DNA from: Candidatus Planktophila limnetica
GTDB taxonomy: Bacteria > Actinomycetota > Actinomycetes > Nanopelagicales > Nanopelagicaceae
DNA: 64,000 nt
Assembly: GCF_002288365.1 (NCBI RefSeq)
Contig: NZ_CP016782.1
Span: 558,001-622,000 of the forward strand
Direction: 5' to 3'
Part shown: piece after piece, positions 44,532-52,283 of the stretch
Layout of the letters: each line of letters starts with the position of its first letter
How positions within the stretch are numbered: the stretch's first letter is position 1
Notes under the pieces: model-generated
Seen by the model: only the letters and a program-made list of their open reading frames with translations
Database searches by the model: none
What the model was told of the DNA's origin: nothing
Program-made: the position numbers and the translations under genes

Positions 44532-45540
44532 GTTATTAAGAGTCGCTATTGCATTCTTCGCCGTGGCGGTAATAACTCTAGGAGTTCATGAATATCGATC
44601 TTCAGGTGCCTCTGCAAGAGACTTCCCTGCTCGTTCAATAACGGCGTCAGAAGTTTTAATTGATGTATCAATTGCAGAAGGTTCAACTGGATCAGAAATA
44701 GCCGCGCAACTTCTTGACCTGGGTATTATTGAATCTTCACAGAGTTTTTTTAGAGTCGCGGTTTCTGATGCCAGGGCAGCACGAATCGCGCCAGGTATTC
44801 ATCAACTCAATTCAAAGATATCGGCCAAGCAAGCGCTGGAGCAATTATTAGATTCCGGCAGAATTCCAAACCTAATCAAAGTTTTTGAGGGTCAATGGAG
44901 TACAGAAATATTTAAGGAACTTGAGCAGAATGGTTTTACGAAGGCTGATGTTTTAAAAGCCGCAAAGGAAATTCAATTGCCCAAAGGATTTACTTCTCTT
45001 GAAGGAGTTTTATTCCCAGCTCAATACAGTTTTACAAAGGAGACGTCTTCTAAGCAAGCCCTTGAATCAATGATTAAACGGTTTGAGCAACAAGTGGCAA
45101 CTTTAGGACTGTCTGGTCATCCTAAATTCTCCCCGCAAGAATTAATTGTTATTGCATCAATCGTTCAAGCCGAAGGTGGGTTGCAAGACTTCACCAAAGT
45201 TTCGGCAGTAATCAAAAACAGATTAAAAATTGGAATGCCTCTTCAAATGGATTCAACAATTCACTATGCGCAAAAGGTTCGAGGAGATATCTTTCTTAGT
45301 ACGAAATCAACTCTTCTTAAATCACCATATAACACTTATAGAAAGTACGGATTACCCCCTGGTCCTATCGGTAACCCCGGATTAGATGCGATTAAGGCTG
45401 CAATTAATCCAGCCGTCGGCGATTGGTTGTATTTCGTTACAGTTAGTCCTGGTGACACAAGATTTACAGCCGATATAAACGAGTTCAACCAGTGGAAAGC
45501 GTTGTATATAAAGAATCGAAAGGCGGGGGCATTTAAATGA
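44518..45540 (+). CDS. mltG: Endolytic murein transglycosylase MltG
   Basis: A 340-residue YceG/MltG protein that cuts nascent peptidoglycan glycan strands. One membrane helix lies near residues 7-22, then a LysM-like and a catalytic domain. The likely catalytic Glu is in I-A-S-I-V-Q-A-E-G-G near residue 221, followed by V-I-K-N-R-L, M-Q-M-D-S-T-I-H-Y-A and Y-N-T-Y-R-K-Y-G-L-P-P-G-P-I-G-N-P-G. It overlaps aroE by 4 nt. Confidence 0.95.
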   Translation: MKKSELLRVAIAFFAVAVITLGVHEYRSSGASARDFPARSITASEVLIDVSIAEGSTGSEIAAQLLDLGIIESSQSFFRVAVSDARAARIAPGIHQLNSKISAKQALEQLLDSGRIPNLIKVFEGQWSTEIFKELEQNGFTKADVLKAAKEIQLPKGFTSLEGVLFPAQYSFTKETSSKQALESMIKRFEQQVATLGLSGHPKFSPQELIVIASIVQAEGGLQDFTKVSAVIKNRLKIGMPLQMDSTIHYAQKVRGDIFLSTKSTLLKSPYNTYRKYGLPPGPIGNPGLDAIKAAINPAVGDWLYFVTVSPGDTRFTADINEFNQWKALYIKNRKAGAFK

Positions 45541-46340
45541 TCAATGCTGCTGTTTTGGGTTCCCCAATTTCTCACTCACTTTCGCCTCGACTGCATATGA
45601 GCGCATACAAATATCTGAAAATTTCTGGGCACTATGACTCCTTTGAAGTTCCGGCTGGGTCGCTACATGAATTCTTAAGCGATAAGTCAAATGGTTGGAC
45701 AGGTTTTTCATTAACGATGCCACTTAAAGAGGAAGTGCTTTCAATTGCTGAGGTTATTGACCCGTTAGTGAAAAGAATTCAATCTGGAAATACTTTGATT
45801 AGAAAAGATGATTCGTGGAGTTTGTATTCTACTGATGTGCTCGGATTTCAAAACGCTTGGAATCTAGAGAATTCAAGCAAACCGAAATCGGTGCTGATTG
45901 TGGGATCAGGTGCTACAGCGCGCGCTGCTGCTGCGGCTTTTGATGATGCGAACACTTCAATATCGGTGCTTCATAGAAACCTTGAACGCGAAGAATCTAT
46001 GCAAGCGTCTGTGAAAGCGTCAGGCATGAAGTTTTTGCCATGGCAATTTACAAATGATCTTTATAAGTTCGATTTAGTTATAAACACAACCCCTAAAGCA
46101 GTTTTAGATTCATTTGCCCAGGAATTAACTCAAAAGCCGATTGGAACTTTTTTCGATGTAATTTACAATCCGTGGCCTACCCAATTTGCTTCTGCTTGGA
46201 TGAAAACTGGAGCCCCTGTAATAAGTGGATTAGATCTGTTGATCGCACAAGGTATTGAACAGATAAAGTTGTTTTCAGGAATGGACTTTGATGAGCACGA
46301 GCTCTCGACTTATTTAAAGAAAGAGTTAACTTCTAAGTAA
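45537..46340 (+). CDS. aroE: Shikimate dehydrogenase
   Basis: NADPH-dependent reduction of 3-dehydroshikimate, 267 residues. It has the S-P-I-S-H-S-L-S-P substrate motif near residue 9, catalytic Lys in L-T-M-P-L-K-E near residue 63, Asp in S-T-D-V-L-G-F near residue 99, the nucleotide-binding G-S-G-A-T-A-R-A-A near residue 122, and N-T-T-P near residue 182. The C terminus has Q-G-I-E-Q. It ends the mltG operon; a 50-bp gap with a new promoter follows. Confidence 0.94.
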   Translation: MINAAVLGSPISHSLSPRLHMSAYKYLKISGHYDSFEVPAGSLHEFLSDKSNGWTGFSLTMPLKEEVLSIAEVIDPLVKRIQSGNTLIRKDDSWSLYSTDVLGFQNAWNLENSSKPKSVLIVGSGATARAAAAAFDDANTSISVLHRNLEREESMQASVKASGMKFLPWQFTNDLYKFDLVINTTPKAVLDSFAQELTQKPIGTFFDVIYNPWPTQFASAWMKTGAPVISGLDLLIAQGIEQIKLFSGMDFDEHELSTYLKKELTSK

Positions 46341-46341
46341 G

Positions 46342-46350
46342 TTATCCACA
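46342..46350 (+). other. DnaA-box-like sequence TTATCCACA
   Basis: A perfect match to the E. coli R1 DnaA box in the 50-bp gap after aroE. Only one copy is present and no other origin features surround it. Confidence 0.3.
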
Positions 46351-46378
46351 CAGCACTTTTTTCAAGCCATCTGCAGAT

Positions 46379-46384
46379 TACGCT
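46379..46384 (+). promoter_or_regulatory. -10 hexamer TACGCT for the prepilin peptidase/aro operon
   Basis: TACGCT ends 6 nt before GTG 46391, the leaderless spacing seen elsewhere. This supports the GTG over an overlapping, out-of-frame ATG at 46389. Confidence 0.5.
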
Positions 46385-46390
46385 CTAAAT

Positions 46391-46855
46391 GTGCAGATCT
46401 TACAAATCCTTGTAATGGGCTATTTTGCCTTGAGTATTTCGATTGAAGATTTAAGAATTCAAAAAATCCGCAATCGTAAACTCTTACATTTTTTAACCTC
46501 TCTCATACTCTTCTCGGTTCTCCTACCTAACGCAGGTATGGATCTCATAGCCGGTGTCTCCTTCCTTGCACTCCTCACGGTTTTATATCTTGCGAGCAAT
46601 GCATTGCATAAGTCGGGAGGCATAGGCTTCGGTGATGTAAAACTGACTACCGTCCTGGCACTTGCTTTCTTTGATTCGGGGCTAAGGTCATTTGAAATCT
46701 TCTTCGTTTCGTTGTGGTTGGCTGTGCTGGCACATATTTGCCTATATTTTTTAATGTATCGAAAAGTTCCACATCGAATTGCGATGGCGCCAGATATCTT
46801 TCTCGCAAGTGGGCTTTATTTGTACGCCCCGATAGGTCTTCTTCTGCCACAATAG
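46391..46855 (+). CDS. A24-family prepilin peptidase (peptidase domain only)
   Basis: A 154-residue membrane aspartyl protease with about five helices. Both catalytic Asp motifs are present: [12 protein letters not shown] near residue 16 and G-I-G-F-G-D-V-K-L near residue 78. The N-terminal methylase domain of full PilD is absent, as in other actinobacterial members at this site before aroC. It would cleave pilin-like leader peptides, but no pilin genes are in the window. GTG start. Confidence 0.87.
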   Translation: MQILQILVMGYFALSISIEDLRIQKIRNRKLLHFLTSLILFSVLLPNAGMDLIAGVSFLALLTVLYLASNALHKSGGIGFGDVKLTTVLALAFFDSGLRSFEIFFVSLWLAVLAHICLYFLMYRKVPHRIAMAPDIFLASGLYLYAPIGLLLPQ

Positions 46856-46859
46856 GACA

Positions 46860-48041
46860 ATGCGTTGGTTAACTGCAGGTGAATCACATGGCCCGGCCCT
46901 AACGGCGATTGTCGAAGGCCTTCCTGCGCATATAAAAATTTCGACCAAAGACATAGATAAAGATTTAGCACGACGCAGACTGGGAGTCGGTCGTGGAGCA
47001 AGACAAAATTTTGAAGCGGATAAAATCACCATCAAAGGTGGAATTCGTTTAGGAATTTCACAAGGTGGGCCAATTGCAATTGAAGTTGGTAACTCTGAAT
47101 GGCCCAAGTGGGAAAAAGTTATGTCTGCTGATCCAATTGATGATTCAGAATTAGAAGGTTTGGCTCGCAATGCTCCACTAACCAGACCTCGCCCAGGCCA
47201 TGCTGACATGGTTGGAATGCAAAAATATGACTTCACAGATGCGCGTCCGATTTTGGAACGTGCTAGCGCACGAGAAACCGCTGCTCGTGTTGCTTTAGGT
47301 GCTATTGCACGCGCATTCCTAGAACAAAGCGTAGGCATAACTTTGTTTAGCCATGTAATTTCAATCGGTGGAGTTCGTGTTGCAGAAGATGCACCTTTGC
47401 CATCAAAAAATGATCAAGACAGAATTGATGCAGATCCTGTGCGATGTGCGGATGCAAAAACGAGTGCGCTCATAATTAAGGAAATAGAAAAAGCACATTC
47501 AGATGGAGACACTCTCGGGGGAGTGTGCGAAGTTTTGGTCTTTGATGTTCCACCGGGACTCGGTTCACATGTTCATTGGGATCGACGTTTAGATTCGAGA
47601 TTAGCTGGCGCGATGATGGGGATCCAGGCAATCAAAGGCGTTGAAATTGGAGATGGATTCCTTACAGCTACTCGCAGAGGTTCATCGGCTCATGACGAAA
47701 TTGAAAAGAATTCTTCAGGAAAGATTGTGCGCAGAACTGATCGCGCCGGTGGCACAGAGGGTGGAATGTCTAACGGTGAAATCTTGCGAATCAGCATTGC
47801 CATGAAACCAATTTCAACTGTGCCAAAAGCTTTAGATACCATTGATGTTTCCACTGGAGAACCGGCAAAAGCGATTAATCAAAGATCAGATGTATGCGCT
47901 GTCCCTGCATCAGGCGTTGTTGCCGAAGCAATGGCAGCACTCGTTTTGGCTGAAGCTGTTCTGGAAAAATTCGGGGGAGACAGCGTTTCTGAAACACGAC
48001 GTAACTTCTTGTCCTATATGGAAAATCTTCGTTTTAAATAA
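46860..48041 (+). CDS. aroC: Chorismate synthase
   Basis: Makes chorismate from EPSP using reduced FMN; 393 residues. It has G-E-S-H-G-P-A-L near residue 7, R-R-x-G-V-G-R-G-A-R near residue 40, R-P-G-H-A-D near residue 111, and G-D-T-L-G-G-V and Q-A-I-K-G-V-E in the core. It starts a tightly packed aroC-aroK-aroB-aroQ run. Confidence 0.97.
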   Translation: MRWLTAGESHGPALTAIVEGLPAHIKISTKDIDKDLARRRLGVGRGARQNFEADKITIKGGIRLGISQGGPIAIEVGNSEWPKWEKVMSADPIDDSELEGLARNAPLTRPRPGHADMVGMQKYDFTDARPILERASARETAARVALGAIARAFLEQSVGITLFSHVISIGGVRVAEDAPLPSKNDQDRIDADPVRCADAKTSALIIKEIEKAHSDGDTLGGVCEVLVFDVPPGLGSHVHWDRRLDSRLAGAMMGIQAIKGVEIGDGFLTATRRGSSAHDEIEKNSSGKIVRRTDRAGGTEGGMSNGEILRISIAMKPISTVPKALDTIDVSTGEPAKAINQRSDVCAVPASGVVAEAMAALVLAEAVLEKFGGDSVSETRRNFLSYMENLRFK

Positions 48042-48043
48042 AG

Positions 48044-48550
48044 ATGCCTCCACGCGTAATTTTAATCGGCCCACCAGGAGCCGGAAAATCTAGCGTCGGA
48101 AAATCGCTGTCAAGGTTGTTAAAGGAAGATTTTGTAGATACGGATACAGTAATTGCTGAGCAAGAAAAGCAGAGCATTGGTGAAATCTTTGTGGACAAGG
48201 GTGAACCATACTTTCGTGAAGTAGAAGAACAAGTACTTCTTAAGCAATTAGTTGAACACTCGGGTGTATTGAGTTTGGGTGGTGGCGCGCCACTATCAAC
48301 GATTGCCCAAGGAGCAATTAAGGCCAGTGGATCTCCAGTAGTTTTTCTAGATGTCACACTCGCCGGCGCTGCACCGCGTGTTGGTTTCAATCGTGACAGA
48401 CCATTACTTCTGGGCAATCCTCGAGCACAGTGGCAAGAATTAATGAATGTTCGTAGACCGATTTACGAATCCTTAGCACACCATCAGTTAATGACAGATA
48501 AATTAACCCCGAACGAGGCTGCTACTGCGATTGTTACACTTCTATCATGA
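48044..48550 (+). CDS. aroK: Shikimate kinase
   Basis: 168-residue kinase. Walker A is G-P-P-G-A-G-K-S-S near residue 8. The shikimate-binding D-T-D motif is near residue 33, R-E-V-E near residue 57, and G-G-G-A near residue 79. The lid region contains R-D-R-P-L-L near residue 115. aroB overlaps it by 4 nt. Confidence 0.96.
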   Translation: MPPRVILIGPPGAGKSSVGKSLSRLLKEDFVDTDTVIAEQEKQSIGEIFVDKGEPYFREVEEQVLLKQLVEHSGVLSLGGGAPLSTIAQGAIKASGSPVVFLDVTLAGAAPRVGFNRDRPLLLGNPRAQWQELMNVRRPIYESLAHHQLMTDKLTPNEAATAIVTLLS

Positions 48551-49599
48551 GCGTCATCACAGTTAAATCCGAACATCAATACGATGTGGTGATCGGTAAC
48601 GATTGGCTATCAGAGCTCACCTCTAGTATTTCAAAATATGATCGCATAGCTTTTTTCTATTCTGAGTCCCAAGCAGAACACATACCAAAACTATCTATTG
48701 AAAATGAGATGCATTATTTTCCACTGCCTGATGGTGAATCTGCCAAGTCAGCCCAAACACTTGCTCAGATGTGGGATTGGATGGGCGCTGCTGGCTTTAC
48801 ACGCTCTGATCTAGTTGTTGCTATCGGCGGCGGCACAGTTACAGATGCTGCAGGATTTTTGAGTGCAACTTGGTTAAGAGGAATTGATTGGATTGCAATA
48901 CCAACGACTCTGGCTGGAATGGTTGATGCTTCCGTTGGAGGTAAAACAGGAATAAACAGTGAGTATGGCAAGAATTTAATTGGATCATTTCACTCGCCGC
49001 GTAAAGTGATCATCGATTCGAAGTGGCTAAAGACGCTTTCAAATCGAGACGTAGCAGCTGGACTGGCTGAGGTTATAAAGACAGGATTTATTGGAGATCA
49101 ATCCATCCTAGATTTAATTCAGAACTTTGATTTGGATCGCGATCGCAATAATTATGATTTGCTTAATCAACTTATCGAAAGATCTGTAGCCGTTAAGTCA
49201 GCAGTGGTCAGTTCTGATTTCAAAGAGAGTTTTGGGCGAGAAGTATTGAATTACGGTCACACACTTGGGCATGCAGTCGAACGCCATAGCAAGTACGCAT
49301 TGCGCCATGGCGAAGCTGTTTCGATTGGATTAGTTTTTGCTGCCCATCTTTCGCAAATCCATTGTGGACTAGATGAACAGATTGTTCAGCAGCATATTTC
49401 GCTTCTAGAAAAGGTTGGATTGCCAACTACTTATGAACGCGCCGCGTTACCTCAATTACAGGCACTTATGAGTGTGGACAAGAAATCTCGTGGAAACACT
49501 CTTCGATTTGTTGGTATTTCAGGTGTGGGCAAGACACAGAGAATTGAAGGTCTAAGTAGTGATGAAGTTGCGCACGCTTATGAGAAAATAGCCAAATGA
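48547..49599 (+). CDS. aroB: 3-dehydroquinate synthase
   Basis: NAD-dependent cyclisation of DAHP, 350 residues. It has P-D-G-E-S-A-K near residue 61, G-G-G-T-V-T-D-A-A-G-F near residue 97, the P-T-T-L-A-G-M-V-D-A-S-V-G-G-K-T-G-I-N segment near residue 120, and metal His in N-Y-G-H-T-L-G-H-A and R-H-G-E-A. It is coupled to aroQ by a 4-nt overlap. Confidence 0.97.
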   Translation: MSVITVKSEHQYDVVIGNDWLSELTSSISKYDRIAFFYSESQAEHIPKLSIENEMHYFPLPDGESAKSAQTLAQMWDWMGAAGFTRSDLVVAIGGGTVTDAAGFLSATWLRGIDWIAIPTTLAGMVDASVGGKTGINSEYGKNLIGSFHSPRKVIIDSKWLKTLSNRDVAAGLAEVIKTGFIGDQSILDLIQNFDLDRDRNNYDLLNQLIERSVAVKSAVVSSDFKESFGREVLNYGHTLGHAVERHSKYALRHGEAVSIGLVFAAHLSQIHCGLDEQIVQQHISLLEKVGLPTTYERAALPQLQALMSVDKKSRGNTLRFVGISGVGKTQRIEGLSSDEVAHAYEKIAK

Positions 49600-50024
49600 A
49601 GGTACTCGTAATCAACGGTCCGAATCTTTCTCGTCTAGATATTCGCGACTCATCCATCTACGGAGATTTGAGTTATCCGCAATTAGTTAATCTCATTGAG
49701 TCAGCCGCTTCCTCGCACGGTTTTACGGCCGACGTGCGTCAAAGTGATGACGAGGCAGAAATTATCTCTTGGTTGCATGAGGCTGCCGATAATTCTTATC
49801 CAGTGATCATTAACCCTGCTGCATTTACGCATTATTCATATGCAATCCGCGATGCTGCAGAATTGGTGAAATCTCCACTTATCGAAGTTCATTTATCAAA
49901 CCCATTAGCGCGTGAAGAATTTCGACATACATCAGTAATTTCAGGAGTTGCCAATGGAACTATTGGTGGATTCGGCCCAAATTCATATGCATTGGCTATG
50001 AGCGCACTTAAAGCACTCTTATAA
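49596..50024 (+). CDS. aroQ: Type II 3-dehydroquinate dehydratase
   Basis: A 142-residue type II dehydroquinase, dodecameric in the family. Catalytic Arg and Tyr are kept (R18 and Y23 after N-G-P-N-L). N-P-A-A-F-T-H-Y-S near residue 68, E-V-H-L-S-N-P-L-A-R-E-E-F-R-H near residue 92, and S-V-I-S-G are typical. The usual N-L-N-L-L-G is changed to N-L-S-R-L-D. Gene order aroCKBQ then efp is conserved, except that the peptidase gene usually found before efp is missing. Confidence 0.94.
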   Translation: MKVLVINGPNLSRLDIRDSSIYGDLSYPQLVNLIESAASSHGFTADVRQSDDEAEIISWLHEAADNSYPVIINPAAFTHYSYAIRDAAELVKSPLIEVHLSNPLAREEFRHTSVISGVANGTIGGFGPNSYALAMSALKALL

Positions 50025-50037
50025 GCAGCGTTAGTTT

Positions 50038-50057
50038 TGCTAATTATTTCATTAGCA
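50038..50057 (+). other. Perfect short hairpin after aroQ
   Basis: TGCTAAT and ATTAGCA form a 7-bp perfect stem with a 6-nt loop in the 120-bp gap between aroQ and efp. There is no U-run after it, so it is not a classical terminator. It could be a weak terminator or an RNA element in the efp leader. Confidence 0.35.
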
Positions 50058-50144
50058 CTTTAGCGGGTATCCTTACACCCTTGACTATCGGGAATCGATA
50101 GCCTGGCCACAATGGCCTGATATAAGAAAAGCGTGGTTATACAA

Positions 50145-50702
50145 GTGGCATCAACAAATGATCTTAAGAATGGAATGACACTCGACATCGATGGTCAACT
50201 ATGGAACGTAGTTGAGTTTCAGCATGTGAAGCCTGGAAAAGGTCCAGCATTCGTGCGCACTAAGTTGAAGTCAGTTCTTACAGGAAAAGTTGTTGATAAA
50301 ACTTTCAACGCTGGCGTCAAAATCGAAGTTGCTATTCTAGAAAAGCGCGAAATGAATTTCTTATATAAAGATGGCGAAGATTTTGTATTCATGGACAACA
50401 AGACCTTTGATCAAACAAATATCTCTGCGCAAACTGTTGGCGACGCAGCGAACTACATGTTAGAAAACACCGAAGCAATCGTTGCCGTGCACGAGGGAAA
50501 TCCTTTATACATTGAATTGCCTGCTTCAGTTGAACTAACGATTACATATACCGAACCAGGCATTCAAGGCGATCGCTCATCGGGTGGAACTAAACCAGCT
50601 ACAGTTGAAACTGGCATCGAGATTCAAGTTCCACTATTTATTAAGCAAGACGAGAAAGTTTTGGTCGATACCAGAGATGGTTCCTACCAAGGTCGCGCTT
50701 AA
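50145..50702 (+). CDS. efp: Elongation factor P
   Basis: Helps ribosomes through polyproline stretches; 185 residues. The conserved N terminus [10 protein letters not shown] follows GTG 50145. The lysine of the loop P-G-K-G-P-A is present near residue 30, and [16 protein letters not shown] is characteristic. Another in-frame GTG at 50133 lies 6 nt after a TATAAG, the leaderless distance, and would add M-V-I-Q. Family alignment favours 50145; the promoter spacing favours 50133. Confidence 0.95.
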   Translation: MASTNDLKNGMTLDIDGQLWNVVEFQHVKPGKGPAFVRTKLKSVLTGKVVDKTFNAGVKIEVAILEKREMNFLYKDGEDFVFMDNKTFDQTNISAQTVGDAANYMLENTEAIVAVHEGNPLYIELPASVELTITYTEPGIQGDRSSGGTKPATVETGIEIQVPLFIKQDEKVLVDTRDGSYQGRA

Positions 50703-50704
50703 CA

Positions 50705-51127
50705 GTGTCGGCACGAAGTAAAGCTCGTAAACAATCTTTAGACCTTCTCTACGAATCTGATATTCGTGGCAAAGATTCCACGGATTTATTGGCACTTCGT
50801 GATGTGGATGAAGAAGGTCCAGATGCTCGTCCAATTCGTGATTACACAAAGATTCTCATATCTGGCGTGGATACTCATAAGCGGAAAATCGATGAGTTAA
50901 TTTCAACGTATGCACAAGGCTGGGATATGGATCGACTTCCTGCAGTTGATAGAAATGTATTACGTATTGGAATTTATGAAATTTTGTGGCAAGAAGATGT
51001 TCCTGATGCTGTGGCTATTGATGAAGCACTGGCACTTGCAAAGGAGCTCTCGACTGAGGAGTCATCTGGTTATATTCACGGCGTTTTGGGTCGCATCGCA
51101 TCCATACGTGGGGATCTCAACCTTTAA
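50705..51127 (+). CDS. nusB: Transcription antitermination protein NusB
   Basis: A 140-residue all-helical protein that binds boxA RNA with NusE/S10 to prevent early termination of rRNA transcription. The family pattern is clear: R-x-x-A-x-x-x-L-x-x-x-D near the start, the segment D-R-L-P-A-V-D-R-N-V-L-R-I-G-x-Y-E near residue 77, and F/Y-I-H-G-V-L near residue 125. GTG start 3 nt after efp. It overlaps the convergent bldD-like gene by 11 bp. Confidence 0.93.
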   Translation: MSARSKARKQSLDLLYESDIRGKDSTDLLALRDVDEEGPDARPIRDYTKILISGVDTHKRKIDELISTYAQGWDMDRLPAVDRNVLRIGIYEILWQEDVPDAVAIDEALALAKELSTEESSGYIHGVLGRIASIRGDLNL

Positions 51128-51620
51128 AGTTAAAAAGAACATGCTGGTCGGCCAGTATTTGCAGAAGGTTTGTATCGCTACTTTCGGTCATAATTGCTAA
51201 GAAAGTTAGGTCATTTCTTCGTAATGACAGTATCTCTCCGTTCCAATCCTTGCGAAAATTGATTATGCCGCAAGTGAATTGATCTAAAAGGGTAAGAGAT
51301 TTGCTGGGGTGAAGTGACATTTCTTCTCGAAGTTTTCTCAAATCAATAATGATGTTAGTCGATTCAAATGATGAGTTCTCTGGCACACCCTGTTTGAAAA
51401 ATGCGCTAACTGGAACCGAATATATTTCTGCGATTGCTTGCAATTTATCCACTGAGACCGAGCGCGATCCCCGTTCATATGAACCAAGAACCACGGCCTT
51501 AATACGACCGTGACTAGCTTTTTCAAAGTCTGCCAAAGTCCATTTTCTAGCTCGTCGCATTTCTCTGAGTGCATGTCCTAATAGTTGTGGGCCTACGCTG
51601 GTATTTTTGTGTGTACTCAT
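51117..51620 (-). CDS. bldD: BldD-like transcription factor with c-di-GMP signature
   Basis: A 167-residue two-domain regulator. Residues 10-75 form an XRE-type helix-turn-helix with K-A-V-V-L-G-S-Y-E-R-G near residues 41-51, very close to BldD. The C-terminal domain (about 105-167) includes R123-K-D125, then eight residues, then R134-R-N-D137. This is the R-x-D-x8-R-x-x-D pattern by which Streptomyces BldD binds tetrameric cyclic di-GMP; the usual Gly in RGD is Lys here. It follows nusB as in other actinobacteria. TAGATT 8 nt before the ATG suggests a leaderless transcript. Confidence 0.88.
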   Translation of the reverse strand: MSTHKNTSVGPQLLGHALREMRRARKWTLADFEKASHGRIKAVVLGSYERGSRSVSVDKLQAIAEIYSVPVSAFFKQGVPENSSFESTNIIIDLRKLREEMSLHPSKSLTLLDQFTCGIINFRKDWNGEILSLRRNDLTFLAIMTESSDTNLLQILADQHVLFNFKG

Positions 51621-51628
51621 AAGTACGC

Positions 51629-51634
51629 AATCTA
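51629..51634 (-). promoter_or_regulatory. -10 hexamer TAGATT for the bldD-like gene
   Basis: On the minus strand TAGATT ends 8 nt before ATG 51620. Confidence 0.45.
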
Positions 51635-51661
51635 GAACAAGAGTGAAACGCCGATATTTGC

Positions 51662-51670
51662 TTGTCCACA
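51662..51670 (+). other. DnaA-box-like sequence TTGTCCACA
   Basis: Exactly the form reported as the preferred DnaA box in high-GC actinobacteria. It is a single copy between the bldD-like gene and pyrR, so it is not an origin. Confidence 0.3.
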
Positions 51671-51689
51671 GGAGGGCATTTTTTGGTGC

Positions 51690-51695
51690 TATTCT
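51690..51695 (+). promoter_or_regulatory. -10 hexamer TATTCT for the pyr operon
   Basis: TATTCT would start transcription near 51702, leaving a leader of about 45 nt that holds the PyrR-binding motif and the Shine-Dalgarno sequence. No clear -35 at normal spacing. Confidence 0.45.
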
Positions 51696-51715
51696 TGGCC
51701 AGCATCCTTTAACGA

Positions 51716-51746
51716 CCCATCCTGCGAGGTGGGGAAGGAGATTTAC
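51716..51746 (+). promoter_or_regulatory. Putative PyrR-binding RNA loop in the pyr leader
   Basis: TCCTGCGAGGT (51720-51730) fits the UCCNGNGAGGU core known for PyrR binding loops. CCCATC (51716-51721) can pair with GGTGGG (51728-51733) to present it in a hairpin. The stem ends just before the Shine-Dalgarno sequence AAGGAG (51735-51740), and ATG is at 51747. This geometry fits translational repression of pyrR and the operon by UMP-bound PyrR, as described in mycobacteria, rather than Bacillus-type termination. Confidence 0.6.
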
Positions 51747-52283
51747 ATGAGCGTTGCCCTGCCGCCGGCAGATATTGCCAGAGCATTAACTCGCATTTCC
51801 CACGAAATCCTTGAACGCAATGGTGGATCTAGCAATTTAGTTTTGCTTGGGATCCCAACACGAGGAGCACATCTAGCTCATCGCATTGGCACAATAATTC
51901 AAAGTATTGAATCTAAATCAGTGCCAGTGGGTACTTTAGATATCACTTTGCACCGCGACGATCTTCGTTTGCGCCCTCCACGAGCTCTCATGCCTACAAA
52001 GATTCCTCCAGCCGGAATTGAAGGCAAAGACGTGATTCTCATTGATGATGTTTTCTTCTCGGGAAGAACAATTCGTGCAGCACTTGATGCTCTCGGTGAA
52101 ATCGGACGTCCTCGCACTGTTCAGTTGGCTGTCCTAGTCGATCGCGGACACCGTGAACTACCTATAAGAGCTGATTACGTTGGCAAGAATCTACCAACGT
52201 CTTTAGACCAGTCGGTCAAAGTACATCTCACTGAAATCGATGGCGTGGATGAAGTTCTCATCGGATCAGCGGGTTCCTTATGA
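51747..52283 (+). CDS. pyrR: Pyrimidine operon regulator / uracil phosphoribosyltransferase PyrR
   Basis: A 178-residue PRTase-fold RNA-binding regulator. The PRPP loop [17 protein letters not shown] near residue 92 is intact, as is [10 protein letters not shown] near residue 37. The start at ATG 51747 has AAGGAG 7 nt upstream. A GTG at 51729 is in frame but lies inside the putative PyrR loop. It is first in the pyr operon and overlaps pyrB by 4 nt. Confidence 0.95.
   Translation: MSVALPPADIARALTRISHEILERNGGSSNLVLLGIPTRGAHLAHRIGTIIQSIESKSVPVGTLDITLHRDDLRLRPPRALMPTKIPPAGIEGKDVILIDDVFFSGRTIRAALDALGEIGRPRTVQLAVLVDRGHRELPIRADYVGKNLPTSLDQSVKVHLTEIDGVDEVLIGSAGSL

Noticed and set aside
50038-50057. 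Hairpin after aroQ as a Rho-independent terminator
   Set aside because: The stem is perfect but AT-rich and not followed by a T-run, so it is listed only as a hairpin.
46342-51670. DnaA-box-like sequences as a hint of a replication origin
   Set aside because: Only two isolated boxes 5 kb apart, with no box cluster, AT-rich unwinding stretch, dnaA, dnaN or rpmH nearby.
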